Below, one piece after another: positions 9,072-18,032 of a stretch of DNA of 64,000 nt. The stretch spans positions 124,001-188,000 of the forward strand of contig NZ_JABAHI010000008.1 in NCBI RefSeq assembly GCF_012584445.1, in the 5' to 3' direction. The notes under the pieces were generated by a model. The model did no database searches, had not been told where the DNA came from, and saw only the letters and a program-made list of their open reading frames with translations. Source of the stretch: Olsenella sp. KGMB02461 (GTDB taxonomy: Bacteria > Actinomycetota > Coriobacteriia > Coriobacteriales > Atopobiaceae). Numbering within the stretch: position 1 is the first letter of the stretch; the number at the start of each line of letters is the position of its first letter. The translations under genes and the position numbers were made by a program.

Positions 9072-9724
9072 GCGAGGTTCTATTTATGCGCCACCCCGAG
9101 ACGCTGGGAAATGTGGCCAATGTCTATTCGGGGCGCGTGAACGTGGAGCTCTCAGACGCGGGTGCTCGCCAATGTGCTCGGGCAGTGCAGGCGCTGGTGG
9201 CCTGGAAGCCCGATCGCATCATCACTTCGCCTCTGGTGCGCTGCCGCTCCATCGCCTACGGAGCGGCCCTCTGCCTGGGGAAGCGGCCCCAGGTAGATGA
9301 GCGGTTGATCGAGATCGACTTTGGCGCCATCGAAGGACTCACCTCCCTTGAGGCCAAAGAGCTGGGCTATCGCTTTCCCTGGCCGGTGGATGCCCAGAGC
9401 CACTCTCATCCGGCGTCGCGGGGCGAGTCCTTCGAGCAGATTCTAGGGCGCGCCCAGAGCTTCTTGGACGTGGCCGCCCGGTTCCAAGGGCGTGTGGCCT
9501 GCGTCACCCATGGCGGCTTTACCCGGGCTCTTTTGGGAGCTGCCTATGGCATGGATCTGGACCGCTTTTGGGACATGGTCATAGGCAACGTGTCCTCTCA
9601 GATCTTTGTGGGCAAAGGAGACGGGTCTCCGTTGCAGCTGGCGGCCATGGGCTTAAGCCCTGAGGAAGTGGCGGCTCGCGGCCGCGCCTATGCAGCCCTC
9701 GTGGATGGGCCCCGCAACCAGTAA
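9068..9724 (+). CDS. Histidine phosphatase superfamily protein
   Basis: A protein of 218 residues of the phosphoglycerate mutase-like branch. The N-terminal phospho-acceptor motif reads MRHPETLGN, so the usual RHG is RHP. The other catalytic elements are present: SPLVRCRSIA (Arg), EIDFGAIEG (Glu) and VTHGGFTRALL (second His). The substrate is unknown. It starts within the rluB stop (ATGA). Confidence 0.82.
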   Translation: MSEVLFMRHPETLGNVANVYSGRVNVELSDAGARQCARAVQALVAWKPDRIITSPLVRCRSIAYGAALCLGKRPQVDERLIEIDFGAIEGLTSLEAKELGYRFPWPVDAQSHSHPASRGESFEQILGRAQSFLDVAARFQGRVACVTHGGFTRALLGAAYGMDLDRFWDMVIGNVSSQIFVGKGDGSPLQLAAMGLSPEEVAARGRAYAALVDGPRNQ

Positions 9725-9781
9725 CGGGGTAGCATACTTAAGACCACTGCCTGGAAGGCCTGCAAGATAAGGAGTCTCTTC

Positions 9782-11383
9782 ATGATCGTAGCTATCGACG
9801 GCCCTGCTGGTTCGGGCAAATCCACCGTGGCCAGGGCGCTGGCAGCCCGGGAGGGCTTTGTCTACCTGGACACCGGAGCCATGTATCGTGCAGTGACCCT
9901 CAAGGTGCTCAAGGCACAGGTCCCTGTGGCAGAGACTGCCCAGGTGGCAAAGCTCGCCCAGGAGGCCGTCATCGAGTTTGTGCCCGGCGTCCCCGGCGAG
10001 GCTCCCCAGGTCATGCTCGATGGCAAGGATGTCACTGCTGCCATCCGCACCGCCCAGATAGACCAAAACGTCTCTGCGGTGGCTTCGGTGCCCGCAGTGC
10101 GTCAGGCCATGGTGGCCCAGCAACGGGCTGTCGCCAAAAACATCGACATCGTGGCCGAGGGCCGCGACATGGGCACCGTGGTCTTTCCCGACGCCCAGGT
10201 CAAGGTGTTTCTTTCGGCAGATGCTGCCGCCCGCGCCTGGCGACGCACCATCGAGCGCGAAGGCGGCAATGCCGCTCAACCCGGCGCACAGGTCAAAGAC
10301 CAGGCCCTCTATGAGAGCGTGCTCAAAGACATCCAATCTCGCGACGCCCAAGACGAGGCCAACGCCGCCTCTCCGCTCCATCCGGCTGCCGACGCCACGC
10401 TTCTCGACTCCACCCGCATGACGCCTCAGCAGGTTGTGGATGCCATCGCCAACCTGGTGGCATTGGCTCAAGCACGCCAGGCTGCCACCGCCAGCGACAA
10501 CGCCGCGGCTGCGCAGTCTTCTGTTGCCGAGAAGGGCGCGCCCTCTCAGCCTGCCAGCTCTCAGGCTGCCCCTGCGGCCAGCGGCCCTGACGCCTCCAAG
10601 GCCAAAGCGACCGGTGCTAAAGCTCCCAAGACCAAGCCTGGCCAGGCGCCCATGAAGCCTTTCCACAACACCTTTGATGACTACTACGATCACGGCATGC
10701 GCGAGTTCCCGCTGCCTGCCCGCTGCGTCTTCAACGTGGCCGCAGGCCTCATCTACGGGTTCTCCCGCCTCTATTGGCCCTGGGACTACGAGGGTGGCCA
10801 GCAGCTCATCGACGAGCTCAAGGAGCGCGAACTGGGCACCGTCATGGTGATGAACCATGTGTCGATGGTGGAGCCGGTGATCACCGTGGTCATGTTCTGG
10901 CGCCAAGGCCTGAGGATCCGTCCGGTGTTCAAACAGGAGTTCAACAAGAACGACCTCATGCGCTGGGTCTTCTCCCGTGTGGGCGGGATTCCTGTGGATC
11001 GAGGCACCGCTGACCTCAAGGCGGTGCGTCGCTGCCAGCGGGCTTTGAAACGCGGCGAGTCCATCCTCATCTATCCAGAGGGCACGCGCATTCGCGACGA
11101 TGACGGCAAAGCTCCCATCCATGGCGGCTTTGCGCTTATCGCGCAGATGGCCAAAACCGATGTCACTCCTTCCGCCGTTATCGGCGTGCGCGACGTGACG
11201 CCCGAGGGTGCCCATATCCCGCGCCCCCATCGCGTGCATTTCAAGGTGGGCGCTCCCCTTAAATTTGGCGCCCTAGGAGTCAAGGGGCGCAAAGCGCAGC
11301 TGGAGGCCATGGAAGCCAAGGCCATGGACAAGGTCTTCGAGCTGAGGGCTCAGCTGCGCCGCGACTATCCCGGAGAGTGGTAG
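9782..11383 (+). CDS. Fused cytidylate kinase / 1-acylglycerol-3-phosphate acyltransferase
   Basis: A protein of 533 residues. Residues 1-225 are a CMP kinase (IDGPAGSGKSTVARALA, YLDTGAMYRAVTL, AEGRDMGTVVFPDA), which phosphorylates CMP/dCMP. Residues 226-295 are an Ala/Pro/Lys-rich linker. Residues 300-533 are a PlsC-type acyltransferase (MNHVSMVEPV, VGGIPVDRGTAD, YPEGTRIRDDDG), which makes phosphatidic acid at the membrane. The HX4D catalytic motif reads H-VSMV-E, Asp to Glu. Separate cmk-plsC-ispH neighbours are known in Gram-positives; here the first two are one chain. A TTGCCGAGAA word lies in the linker. The start follows AAGGAG closely (TAAGGAGTCTCTTC). Confidence 0.9.
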   Translation: MIVAIDGPAGSGKSTVARALAAREGFVYLDTGAMYRAVTLKVLKAQVPVAETAQVAKLAQEAVIEFVPGVPGEAPQVMLDGKDVTAAIRTAQIDQNVSAVASVPAVRQAMVAQQRAVAKNIDIVAEGRDMGTVVFPDAQVKVFLSADAAARAWRRTIEREGGNAAQPGAQVKDQALYESVLKDIQSRDAQDEANAASPLHPAADATLLDSTRMTPQQVVDAIANLVALAQARQAATASDNAAAAQSSVAEKGAPSQPASSQAAPAASGPDASKAKATGAKAPKTKPGQAPMKPFHNTFDDYYDHGMREFPLPARCVFNVAAGLIYGFSRLYWPWDYEGGQQLIDELKERELGTVMVMNHVSMVEPVITVVMFWRQGLRIRPVFKQEFNKNDLMRWVFSRVGGIPVDRGTADLKAVRRCQRALKRGESILIYPEGTRIRDDDGKAPIHGGFALIAQMAKTDVTPSAVIGVRDVTPEGAHIPRPHRVHFKVGAPLKFGALGVKGRKAQLEAMEAKAMDKVFELRAQLRRDYPGEW

Positions 11384-11384
11384 G

Positions 11385-12266
11385 ATGCCAAAGATCGAGG
11401 TCGCCAGCCATGCGGGCGCCTGTTTTGGGGTAGGCCGGGCCCTAGAGCGCGTAGAGAGGATCTTGGGCGGGCCTGCTGCGGTCCACACCTTAGGCCCGCT
11501 CATCCATAACCCCGCCACGGTGGAGTCGCTGGAGCGTCGAGGGGCCACGGTGGTGGACGAGTCTTCAATCGAAGATCTGCATCCAGGCGACGTGCTGGTG
11601 CTTCGCACCCATGGCGTGGTGCCTCAAGTGGTGGATCGGGCCAAGGAGGCCCGTCTGCAGGTGTTGGACGCCACCTGCCCATACGTGAAGAAGGTCCATC
11701 ATGCCGCTCAAAGGCTGGCAGCCTCTGGCAGGCAGGTAGTGGTGGTAGGGGAGGCAGGCCACCCCGAGGTCGACGGCATTCTAGGTCATGCCCCCGGCGC
11801 CTGCGTGGTCGGCTCTGCGGAGGATGCAGCCGCCGTGCCTCTGGAACGTCCCCTTGGACTCGTGGTGCAAACCACCCAGAATCGCCAGCTGCTGGAGGCC
11901 GTAGTGGAGGTGCTCAAAGAGCGCGGGGCAGACGTGGAGGTATGCGATACCATCTGCGAGGCCACTTCCGAGCGCCAGCAGGCTGCCCGCGAGTTGGCTG
12001 CGCGCGCCGACACCATGGTGGTCATAGGTGGGCGCAACTCGGCAAACACTACCCGCTTGGCAGAGATCTGCGCCGCTCATGCCGCCACCCATCACATCGA
12101 AGACGCCCAAGAGCTTGATCCTGCCTGGTTTGGTGGGGCAGAGCTTATCGGCATTACGGCAGGAGCCTCTACCCCCAGCTCTCAGATCAAGCAGGTGGTG
12201 GAGACCGTCGCCCAGATGACAGGGGTCCAAGAGGCGGAGACCGGGTCCCAGGCCTCTGGCACATAG
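11385..12266 (+). CDS. ispH: 4-hydroxy-3-methylbut-2-enyl diphosphate reductase
   Basis: A protein of 293 residues of IspH/LytB, the last enzyme of the MEP isoprenoid pathway, making IPP and DMAPP. The three Fe-S cysteines are in ACFGVGRALE, DATCPYVKKVH and DTICEATSERQ. Also present are the substrate-binding HTLGPLIHNP, LRTHGV, GEAGHPEV and GGRNSANT. It starts 1 bp after the cmk-plsC stop. Confidence 0.95.
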   Translation: MPKIEVASHAGACFGVGRALERVERILGGPAAVHTLGPLIHNPATVESLERRGATVVDESSIEDLHPGDVLVLRTHGVVPQVVDRAKEARLQVLDATCPYVKKVHHAAQRLAASGRQVVVVGEAGHPEVDGILGHAPGACVVGSAEDAAAVPLERPLGLVVQTTQNRQLLEAVVEVLKERGADVEVCDTICEATSERQQAARELAARADTMVVIGGRNSANTTRLAEICAAHAATHHIEDAQELDPAWFGGAELIGITAGASTPSSQIKQVVETVAQMTGVQEAETGSQASGT

Positions 12267-12324
12267 TAGGGTGCACTATAGAAAAATGCAGATGCGCCCC
12301 AATAAAAATGAAGGAGTGGCAGGC

Positions 12325-13713
12325 GTGGCAGAGCAGCAGCGGGCCGATTACGGCCGCGAGGACATACCTGAGTTGGGCGCACGGGTGGCTCAGGTGGAAA
12401 AGGGAAGCCCCGCCTGGGAGGCCGGCCTCGAGCCAGGCATGATCGTGCGCACAGTCAACGGAACCCTGCTGGACGACATCATCACCTGGCGCTGGGAGAC
12501 CGCAGATGACGAGGTGCAGCTCGAGGTAGAGGTGCCGGGTGAGGAGGGGATTTTTTCGGCAACGTTGGAACGCCAGCTGGGAGAGCCCTGGGGCCTAAGC
12601 TTTACCGACGTGCTCTTCGACGGCGTGCGCACCTGCAAGAACGCCTGCGTCTTTTGCTTCATGGCCATGTTGCCCAAAGGCCTTCGCGACTCGCTTTACC
12701 TGCGCGACGACGACTACCGCCTGAGCTTTTTGCAGGGCAACTTTGTGACCCTCACCAACGTGGACGACAAGGACCTGCAGCGCATCCTGGATTTTCGCCT
12801 GGAGCCCATGAACGTGTCGCTCCATGCGGTGAGCCCTGAGGCCCGCACCAAGATGATGGGCAAAAACCAAGGCCGCGGCCTGGAGGTGCTCGAAGCCCTT
12901 TGTGAGGCAGGCATCGAAGTCCATGCCCAGATAGTGCTTTGCCCCGGCCTCAACGACGGCGACGAGCTCATTCGCACCTTGGATTTTGTGGAGGCTCATC
13001 CCACCATCACCTCGCTGGCCATAGTGCCCATGGGCTACACCAAACATTCGCCGTTCACCAAGTCATACTCTGACGACCCGGCCTCAGCTCGTGCCGTCAT
13101 CGCCCAGGTAGAGCCCTATCAAACCCGTTCGCGCGAAACCACCGGCGCCACGCGCTTCCAGCTCTCCGACGAGTTTTATGTGGCAGCCAACGTCGCGGTG
13201 CCCCCAGCCCAAGACTACGACGGCTATCCTCAGTACTACGACGGCATCGGCATGCTAAGGAGCTTCATAGACGATACCGGCGCTGTCATGGAAACCATGG
13301 CAGACCAGCTCGTTGCTGTGGGCCATGCCTTGGAGGAGCGCGACGACGAGCTGCTGGTGGTGTGCGGCAAAGCTGCCGAGAAGGTCTACCAAGAGTACTT
13401 GGCACAGACCCCTTGGGCCCAAAGATCTGCTGCCTTCGCCATTCCCAACGACTACTTTGGGGGAGACGTCAATGTCACCGGCCTCATCGTGGCCCAGGAC
13501 CTATTGAAGTATCTGCCCCAAGACCTCCATCACAAAGTGGTGGTGCTGCCCCAGCTCATGCTCAACTTCAATAACAACACCTTGGACGGCATGAGCGCCC
13601 AAGGAGTGCTCGACGAGCTATCCCGCCGCGGGGCAGACGCCTTCTTTTTGACCACCCTTCCTCAAGAATTGTTGGAGGGTCTCTTTAATCACCTGGTGCG
13701 CGATCGCAGCTAG
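12325..13713 (+). CDS. DUF512 family protein with PDZ and radical-SAM segments
   Basis: A protein of 462 residues. A PDZ-like segment (KGSPAWEAGLEPGMIVRTVNG) comes first. A radical-SAM-type cysteine cluster CKNACVFCF follows, then a TIM-barrel-like region (SLHAVSPEARTKMMGKN) and the DUF512 C-terminus (FNNNTLDGMS). Members usually lie beside der/engA, as here. The reaction is not known. I chose the GTG at 12325 because AAGGAG lies eight bases upstream; the frame stays open to 12271, where TATAGA (12277-12282) may instead be a -10 box. Confidence 0.82.
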   Translation: MAEQQRADYGREDIPELGARVAQVEKGSPAWEAGLEPGMIVRTVNGTLLDDIITWRWETADDEVQLEVEVPGEEGIFSATLERQLGEPWGLSFTDVLFDGVRTCKNACVFCFMAMLPKGLRDSLYLRDDDYRLSFLQGNFVTLTNVDDKDLQRILDFRLEPMNVSLHAVSPEARTKMMGKNQGRGLEVLEALCEAGIEVHAQIVLCPGLNDGDELIRTLDFVEAHPTITSLAIVPMGYTKHSPFTKSYSDDPASARAVIAQVEPYQTRSRETTGATRFQLSDEFYVAANVAVPPAQDYDGYPQYYDGIGMLRSFIDDTGAVMETMADQLVAVGHALEERDDELLVVCGKAAEKVYQEYLAQTPWAQRSAAFAIPNDYFGGDVNVTGLIVAQDLLKYLPQDLHHKVVVLPQLMLNFNNNTLDGMSAQGVLDELSRRGADAFFLTTLPQELLEGLFNHLVRDRS

Positions 13714-13775
13714 GCTGCTAAAAGGGCATACTATCTACGCTTGGTTGATCGCGCTTAAAGAAAGTGAGCCTTCCT

Positions 13776-15095
13776 ATGCCAAAGCCCATCGTCGCCATCG
13801 TAGGTCGCCCCAACGTGGGCAAATCTACTCTGGTAAACCGCATAGCCCAAAAGCATGAGGCCATCGTCCATGAGTCCCGTGGCGTGACCCGCGACCGTTC
13901 CTACCACGAGGCCGATTGGAACGGCGTCGACTTCGTGCTTATCGACACCGGCGGCATCGAGTCTGCCAAGAGCGAGGATGTCTTTGCGAGCCGCATCCGC
14001 TCTCAGGCGCTGGCAGCAGCAGACCAGGCAGACGTCATCCTCTTTGTCTGTGACGGCCGCACGGGCGCCACGGAGGAAGATGAGGCGGTGGCTCGCATCC
14101 TGCGCAAGAGCGGCAAGCCGGTGTTTTTGGCGGTCAACAAGGTGGATGACCCTTCAGACGAGAGCGCCCAGTGGGATTTCTACTCTTTAGGCCTGGATAA
14201 CCCCTATCCCATCTCGGCGCTTCATGGCACAGGCACCGGCGACTTGCTGGACGGCCTGGTGGCAGCCTTCCCTGAGGGCGGCTCTTCTGAACAAGACTAT
14301 GGCGACGTCACCAACATCGCCATTATCGGCCGTCCAAACGTAGGCAAGTCTTCGCTGGTCAACCGCATCTGCGGCACGGATCGCTCTATCGTGAGCGATG
14401 TGGCAGGCACCACCCGGGATGCCGTGGACGTGGTGGTGGAGCATGAGGGGGAGCGGTTCCGCCTGGTAGACACCGCCGGTATGCGCAAGCGCTCGGTGGT
14501 CCACGAAGACGTGGAGTACTACTCTATGGTGCGCGGCCTTCGCGCCATCGACGAGGCAGACATTTGCCTTCTGGTCATCGACTCTTCTGAGGGGATGACC
14601 GAGCAAGACCAAAAGATCGCTGCCATGGCCATCGAGCGGGGCTGCGGCCTGGTGATCTTGCTCAACAAATGGGACCTCATGGACGAGGAGCAAAAGCGCG
14701 AAGATTGCCTTAGGAGCGTGGATCGCCGTCTCGACTTTGCCCCCTGGGCCCCCAAGCTAAGGATCTCTGCCCTTACAGGACGTTCTGTTTCAAAGATCTG
14801 GGCCATGGTCGATAGGGTACGTACCAATCGCGCGACGGTGATTCCCACCGCCAAGCTCAATGACCTTTTGCAGCAGTTGCGCGAGACCGGCCATACCGTG
14901 TCAAAAGACCGCAAGCGCCTCCGGGTGCTCTACGGCACGCAAACCGGCGAGAAGCCCCCGGTGTTCACCTTCTTCTGCAACGCTCCCGAGCTGGCTGAGG
15001 ACAACTACCGCCGCTACCTGGAAAATCGCCTGAGGGAAGCCTTTGACCTCGAGGGCACGCCAGTGCGCCTCAGGTTCCGTAGGAAGGACGCGTAA
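13776..15095 (+). CDS. der: Ribosome-associated GTPase Der (EngA)
   Basis: A protein of 439 residues with tandem G domains. G domain 1: GRPNVGKSTLVNR, DTGGIE, NKVDD. G domain 2: GRPNVGKSSLVNR, DTAGMRKR, NKWD. A C-terminal KH-like domain (VFTFFCNAPELAEDNYRRYLENRLREAF) follows. Der is needed for 50S assembly. A GTG at 13764 is an alternative start; I prefer ATG 13776, which gives the standard MPKPIVAIVGRPNVGKST start. Confidence 0.95.
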   Translation: MPKPIVAIVGRPNVGKSTLVNRIAQKHEAIVHESRGVTRDRSYHEADWNGVDFVLIDTGGIESAKSEDVFASRIRSQALAAADQADVILFVCDGRTGATEEDEAVARILRKSGKPVFLAVNKVDDPSDESAQWDFYSLGLDNPYPISALHGTGTGDLLDGLVAAFPEGGSSEQDYGDVTNIAIIGRPNVGKSSLVNRICGTDRSIVSDVAGTTRDAVDVVVEHEGERFRLVDTAGMRKRSVVHEDVEYYSMVRGLRAIDEADICLLVIDSSEGMTEQDQKIAAMAIERGCGLVILLNKWDLMDEEQKREDCLRSVDRRLDFAPWAPKLRISALTGRSVSKIWAMVDRVRTNRATVIPTAKLNDLLQQLRETGHTVSKDRKRLRVLYGTQTGEKPPVFTFFCNAPELAEDNYRRYLENRLREAFDLEGTPVRLRFRRKDA

Positions 15096-15101
15096 AAGTC
15101 T

Positions 15102-16184
15102 ATGAACACCGGTTTAGTCATTGCGACGCTACTTATCATGCTCGCCGCCTATTGCATCTGCGGCATTCCCTTTGGCCTCATCTTTTCGAGCCGCAAGGGC
15201 GTCGATGTGCGCACCAAGGGCTCTGGCAACATTGGCACCACCAATGTGGCGCGCGAGGTAGGTGGCGGAACGGCTGCCCTCACGCTGCTCTGTGATGCCG
15301 GCAAGGGCTTCATCTCCACCTGGCTGGGCGGCTGGATCTTGGCAGAGCTCTTCTTTGGCGGCGATCCTTCGCTTCTGGCTCCCGATGCCGCCTATGGCTG
15401 GTGCACGGGCTGCATCTTCCTGGCTTGCATCTGCGGCCATATCTTCTCGCCCTACCTGCACTTTCGTGGCGGCAAGGGCATTGCGGTGGGCTTTGGCGCC
15501 GCGCTGGGCTTCTCATGGCCAATCGCCCTGGGCCTTCTGGTGTGCTGGGGCCTGTGCATGGCTCCCTCCCGTCGTGTGAGCGTGGGCTCTATTGCGTCCG
15601 CCGTGGCTCTGCCGTTCTTGAGCTTCTTCATCTACTACCCGGTAACCTGGGCCTTCGAGGTGCCTATGATCCTCATTGCCCTCATTGTGGTCTGGGCCCA
15701 TCGCGACAACATCAAGAAGCTTCGCGACGGCAACGAGGCTCCTATGGCTTTTGCCAATGGCGCCAAAGACCAAGAGGACGTCCTTGTCCCTGAATCTGCG
15801 ACCAAGGCCGTCGCCCAAGACGAGGCTGCCAAAAAAGCCGTGGCGCACACAGGCGATATCCCTCGCGACACCCCCCTCGAACAAGAGGAGCGCGCCATTG
15901 TAAACGTGGACGCCACGGAGGCAGGCCCCGATTCTGTGGCTGCTGTCCAAGAGGCTGCTCAAGAAGCTGCCGAGAAGGACGCGCAATCCCTTCCTGAGGC
16001 AGGTAAGGGGCTTGTCTTTGGCGACGAGGAGAAGGTGAGCGAAGCGGTAGATGATGCTGCCGCCGCCTTGGAAAAGAGCGCGCAGGCCCAGGAAGCGCAG
16101 GCTCAAAAGATAGACGAAGCCTCCGCTCAAGAAGAGGCTCACGTGGCCAAAGAGATGGGCGGCTCGTCTAAGGACGTGCGCTAA
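15102..16184 (+). CDS. plsY: Acyl-phosphate:glycerol-3-phosphate acyltransferase PlsY with long tail
   Basis: A protein of 360 residues, while PlsY is usually about 200. Residues 1-210 are the membrane enzyme with its three conserved loops: GSGNIGTTNVAREVGGG, HIFSPYLHFRGGKGIAVGFG and AHRDNIKKLRDGNE. It transfers an acyl group from PlsX-made acyl-phosphate to G3P. Residues about 211-360 are a hydrophilic Ala/Glu/Lys/Gln-rich extension without a recognised domain, probably cytoplasmic and disordered. A TGCCGAGAA word lies in it. The stop shares one base with the gpsA start, and gpsA makes the G3P. Confidence 0.92.
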   Translation: MNTGLVIATLLIMLAAYCICGIPFGLIFSSRKGVDVRTKGSGNIGTTNVAREVGGGTAALTLLCDAGKGFISTWLGGWILAELFFGGDPSLLAPDAAYGWCTGCIFLACICGHIFSPYLHFRGGKGIAVGFGAALGFSWPIALGLLVCWGLCMAPSRRVSVGSIASAVALPFLSFFIYYPVTWAFEVPMILIALIVVWAHRDNIKKLRDGNEAPMAFANGAKDQEDVLVPESATKAVAQDEAAKKAVAHTGDIPRDTPLEQEERAIVNVDATEAGPDSVAAVQEAAQEAAEKDAQSLPEAGKGLVFGDEEKVSEAVDDAAAALEKSAQAQEAQAQKIDEASAQEEAHVAKEMGGSSKDVR

Positions 16185-17251
16185 TGGCGGCGCGCATCAG
16201 TGATGTCAAGGGTCCGGTAGTGCAAAAGGTGGCCGTCATTGGCATGGGCTCTTGGGGTACTGCAGCTGCTGGCATGGTAGGCAGGCGTTGCCTCGAGGTG
16301 GTGGGCTGGGCTCATGAAGAAGAGGTGGCCAAGGGCATCACTCGCCATTCGGTGAATCCCCTCTACCTGTCGAACTACCAGTTGCCGCCCAATGTAGTTG
16401 CCACAACTTCCCTCCAAGAAGCCTTGGAGGGAGCCCAGGCAGCAGTGCTTTGCGTTCCTTCTGCCTTCATTCGCGCCACTGCCCGCCAGATGGCTCCTTA
16501 TCTGGCGGAGGATGTGCCTGTGGTGGTGCTCACTAAGGGCATCGAGCCGGGCACCTGCATGCTTATGACTCAGGTGACTGCAGACGAGTTGGGTGGCCAA
16601 GAGCGTCTTGCCTGCTTGAGCGGTCCTACCCATGCCGAGGAGATCTGCCAAGGCAAGCCCGCTGCCGCAGTCATTGCTGCCCATAAGCCAGAGGTGGCCC
16701 GGCTCTTCCGCGAACTGTTCCTGTCTCCCGCCTTCCGCGCCTATGTGGGCGAGGATATGGTAGGTGTCGAGGTATGCGGCGCCGTGAAGAACGTGGTGGC
16801 CATTGCGTGCGGCATTTCTAAAGGCCTTAACTTGGGCGATAACACCATCTCGGTCTTGATGACCCGCGGCCTTGCAGAGATTGGCCGCCTGGTGGCTGCC
16901 ATGGGCGGAGACCCGCTCACCTGCATGGGCCTTGCCGGTATGGGCGACCTGATCACCACCTGCACTTCGCCCCACTCGCGCAACCGCACCTTTGGCACTC
17001 AACTGGTAGAAGGGGAGACCCTGGAGAGCTACCAGTCACGCACCCACATGGTGGTGGAAGGTGCTGCTTCGGTGGTCTCTGCCCACGAGCTGGCTCAAAA
17101 CCTGGGAGTGGATATGCCGGTGGTCTCAGCTGTCTATCGCGTGCTTTATGAACACTCGGCGCTTCAAGATGAGATGTGGCGTTTGCTTGACCGTAGCCCC
17201 TATGATGAGTTCTATGGCATGGATACTGCTCAGGCCTCGCCTCTGTCCTAG
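16184..17251 (+). CDS. gpsA: NAD(P)-dependent glycerol-3-phosphate dehydrogenase
   Basis: A protein of 355 residues, slightly long because of a 15-residue N-terminal extension before VAVIGMGSWGTAAAGM (dinucleotide site). Other family motifs: LTKGIEPGT, SGPTHAEEI, VEVCGAVKNVVAIACGIS (catalytic Lys) and GLAGMGDLITTCTSPHSRNR. It reduces DHAP to sn-glycerol-3-phosphate, the substrate of the upstream PlsY. It starts within the plsY stop (TAATG). Confidence 0.95.
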   Translation: MAARISDVKGPVVQKVAVIGMGSWGTAAAGMVGRRCLEVVGWAHEEEVAKGITRHSVNPLYLSNYQLPPNVVATTSLQEALEGAQAAVLCVPSAFIRATARQMAPYLAEDVPVVVLTKGIEPGTCMLMTQVTADELGGQERLACLSGPTHAEEICQGKPAAAVIAAHKPEVARLFRELFLSPAFRAYVGEDMVGVEVCGAVKNVVAIACGISKGLNLGDNTISVLMTRGLAEIGRLVAAMGGDPLTCMGLAGMGDLITTCTSPHSRNRTFGTQLVEGETLESYQSRTHMVVEGAASVVSAHELAQNLGVDMPVVSAVYRVLYEHSALQDEMWRLLDRSPYDEFYGMDTAQASPLS

Positions 17252-17265
17252 AAAGGATGTGCCCT

Positions 17266-17949
17266 ATGGAACTCACGGATACCTGCGGGATCGCCCCTTC
17301 CATTCTGTCTGCCAACCAACTTGCCCTGGGTGAGGACTTGGACTCTATCGCGACCGCAGACGTCATTCACGTGGATGTCATGGACGGCCACTTCGTGCCC
17401 AACGTGAACTTTGGGCCTTCGCTGGTGGCGTCCGTAAAGCAGGGCACCTCCTTGCCGGTAGACGTGCATCTTATGGTCACCAATCCAGACGACACTTTAG
17501 GCGGGTACCTGGATGCTGGCGCAGACTACGTGAGCTTTCATATAGAAGCCGCTCGTCACGCCCATCGCATGGTGTCTCAAATCAAGGGAGCCGGCGCCAA
17601 GGCGGCGGTGGCCCTCAACCCGGGCACTTCGCTGGCCTCGCTCGATGCCATCCTGCCGGATCTCGATATGGTGCTGCTCATGACGGTTGACCCTGGCTTT
17701 GGCGGCCAGCCGTTTATCGGCAGCTGCCTGCCCAAGATCCGAGAGCTGGCCCATATGTGCAAGGCCCGCGGCCTGTCTCCCATCATCGAGGTAGACGGTG
17801 GTATCAAGGCTTCCAACATCGCCCAGGCAGCACAAGCTGGGGCCACGCTCTTCGTAGCAGGCTCCTCGGTCTTTGGCGCCCCTGACCGCGCCGCCGCCAT
17901 CCAAGAGCTTCGCCAGCTGGCAAATGGTGCCACTGCGCTCTATGCCTAA
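17266..17949 (+). CDS. rpe: Ribulose-phosphate 3-epimerase
   Basis: A protein of 227 residues with the TIM-barrel epimerase signature: APSILSANQLALGEDL, HVDVMDGHFVPNVNFGP (metal His and Asp), VDVHLMV, MTVDPGFGGQPFI and EVDGGIKASNI. It interconverts ribulose-5-P and xylulose-5-P. I took the ATG at 17266, eight bases after AAAGGA; an in-frame ATG at 17257 is closer to that site. Confidence 0.93.
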   Translation: MELTDTCGIAPSILSANQLALGEDLDSIATADVIHVDVMDGHFVPNVNFGPSLVASVKQGTSLPVDVHLMVTNPDDTLGGYLDAGADYVSFHIEAARHAHRMVSQIKGAGAKAAVALNPGTSLASLDAILPDLDMVLLMTVDPGFGGQPFIGSCLPKIRELAHMCKARGLSPIIEVDGGIKASNIAQAAQAGATLFVAGSSVFGAPDRAAAIQELRQLANGATALYA

Positions 17950-18032
17950 GGGCTTCTGCCGCCTGTCTTTGCGCCGGTCTGCCCCAGTGTAGGTCGCGCT
18001 TTTTCTATGGGTTCAACTTCTCAAGGACTTCT

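Noticed and set aside
9653-11239. A 528-codon open frame on the minus strand across cmk-plsC
   Set aside because: It is an antisense shadow of a clearly conserved gene: the composition is His/Gly/Arg-rich, no family motif is present, and long antisense frames are expected at this GC content.
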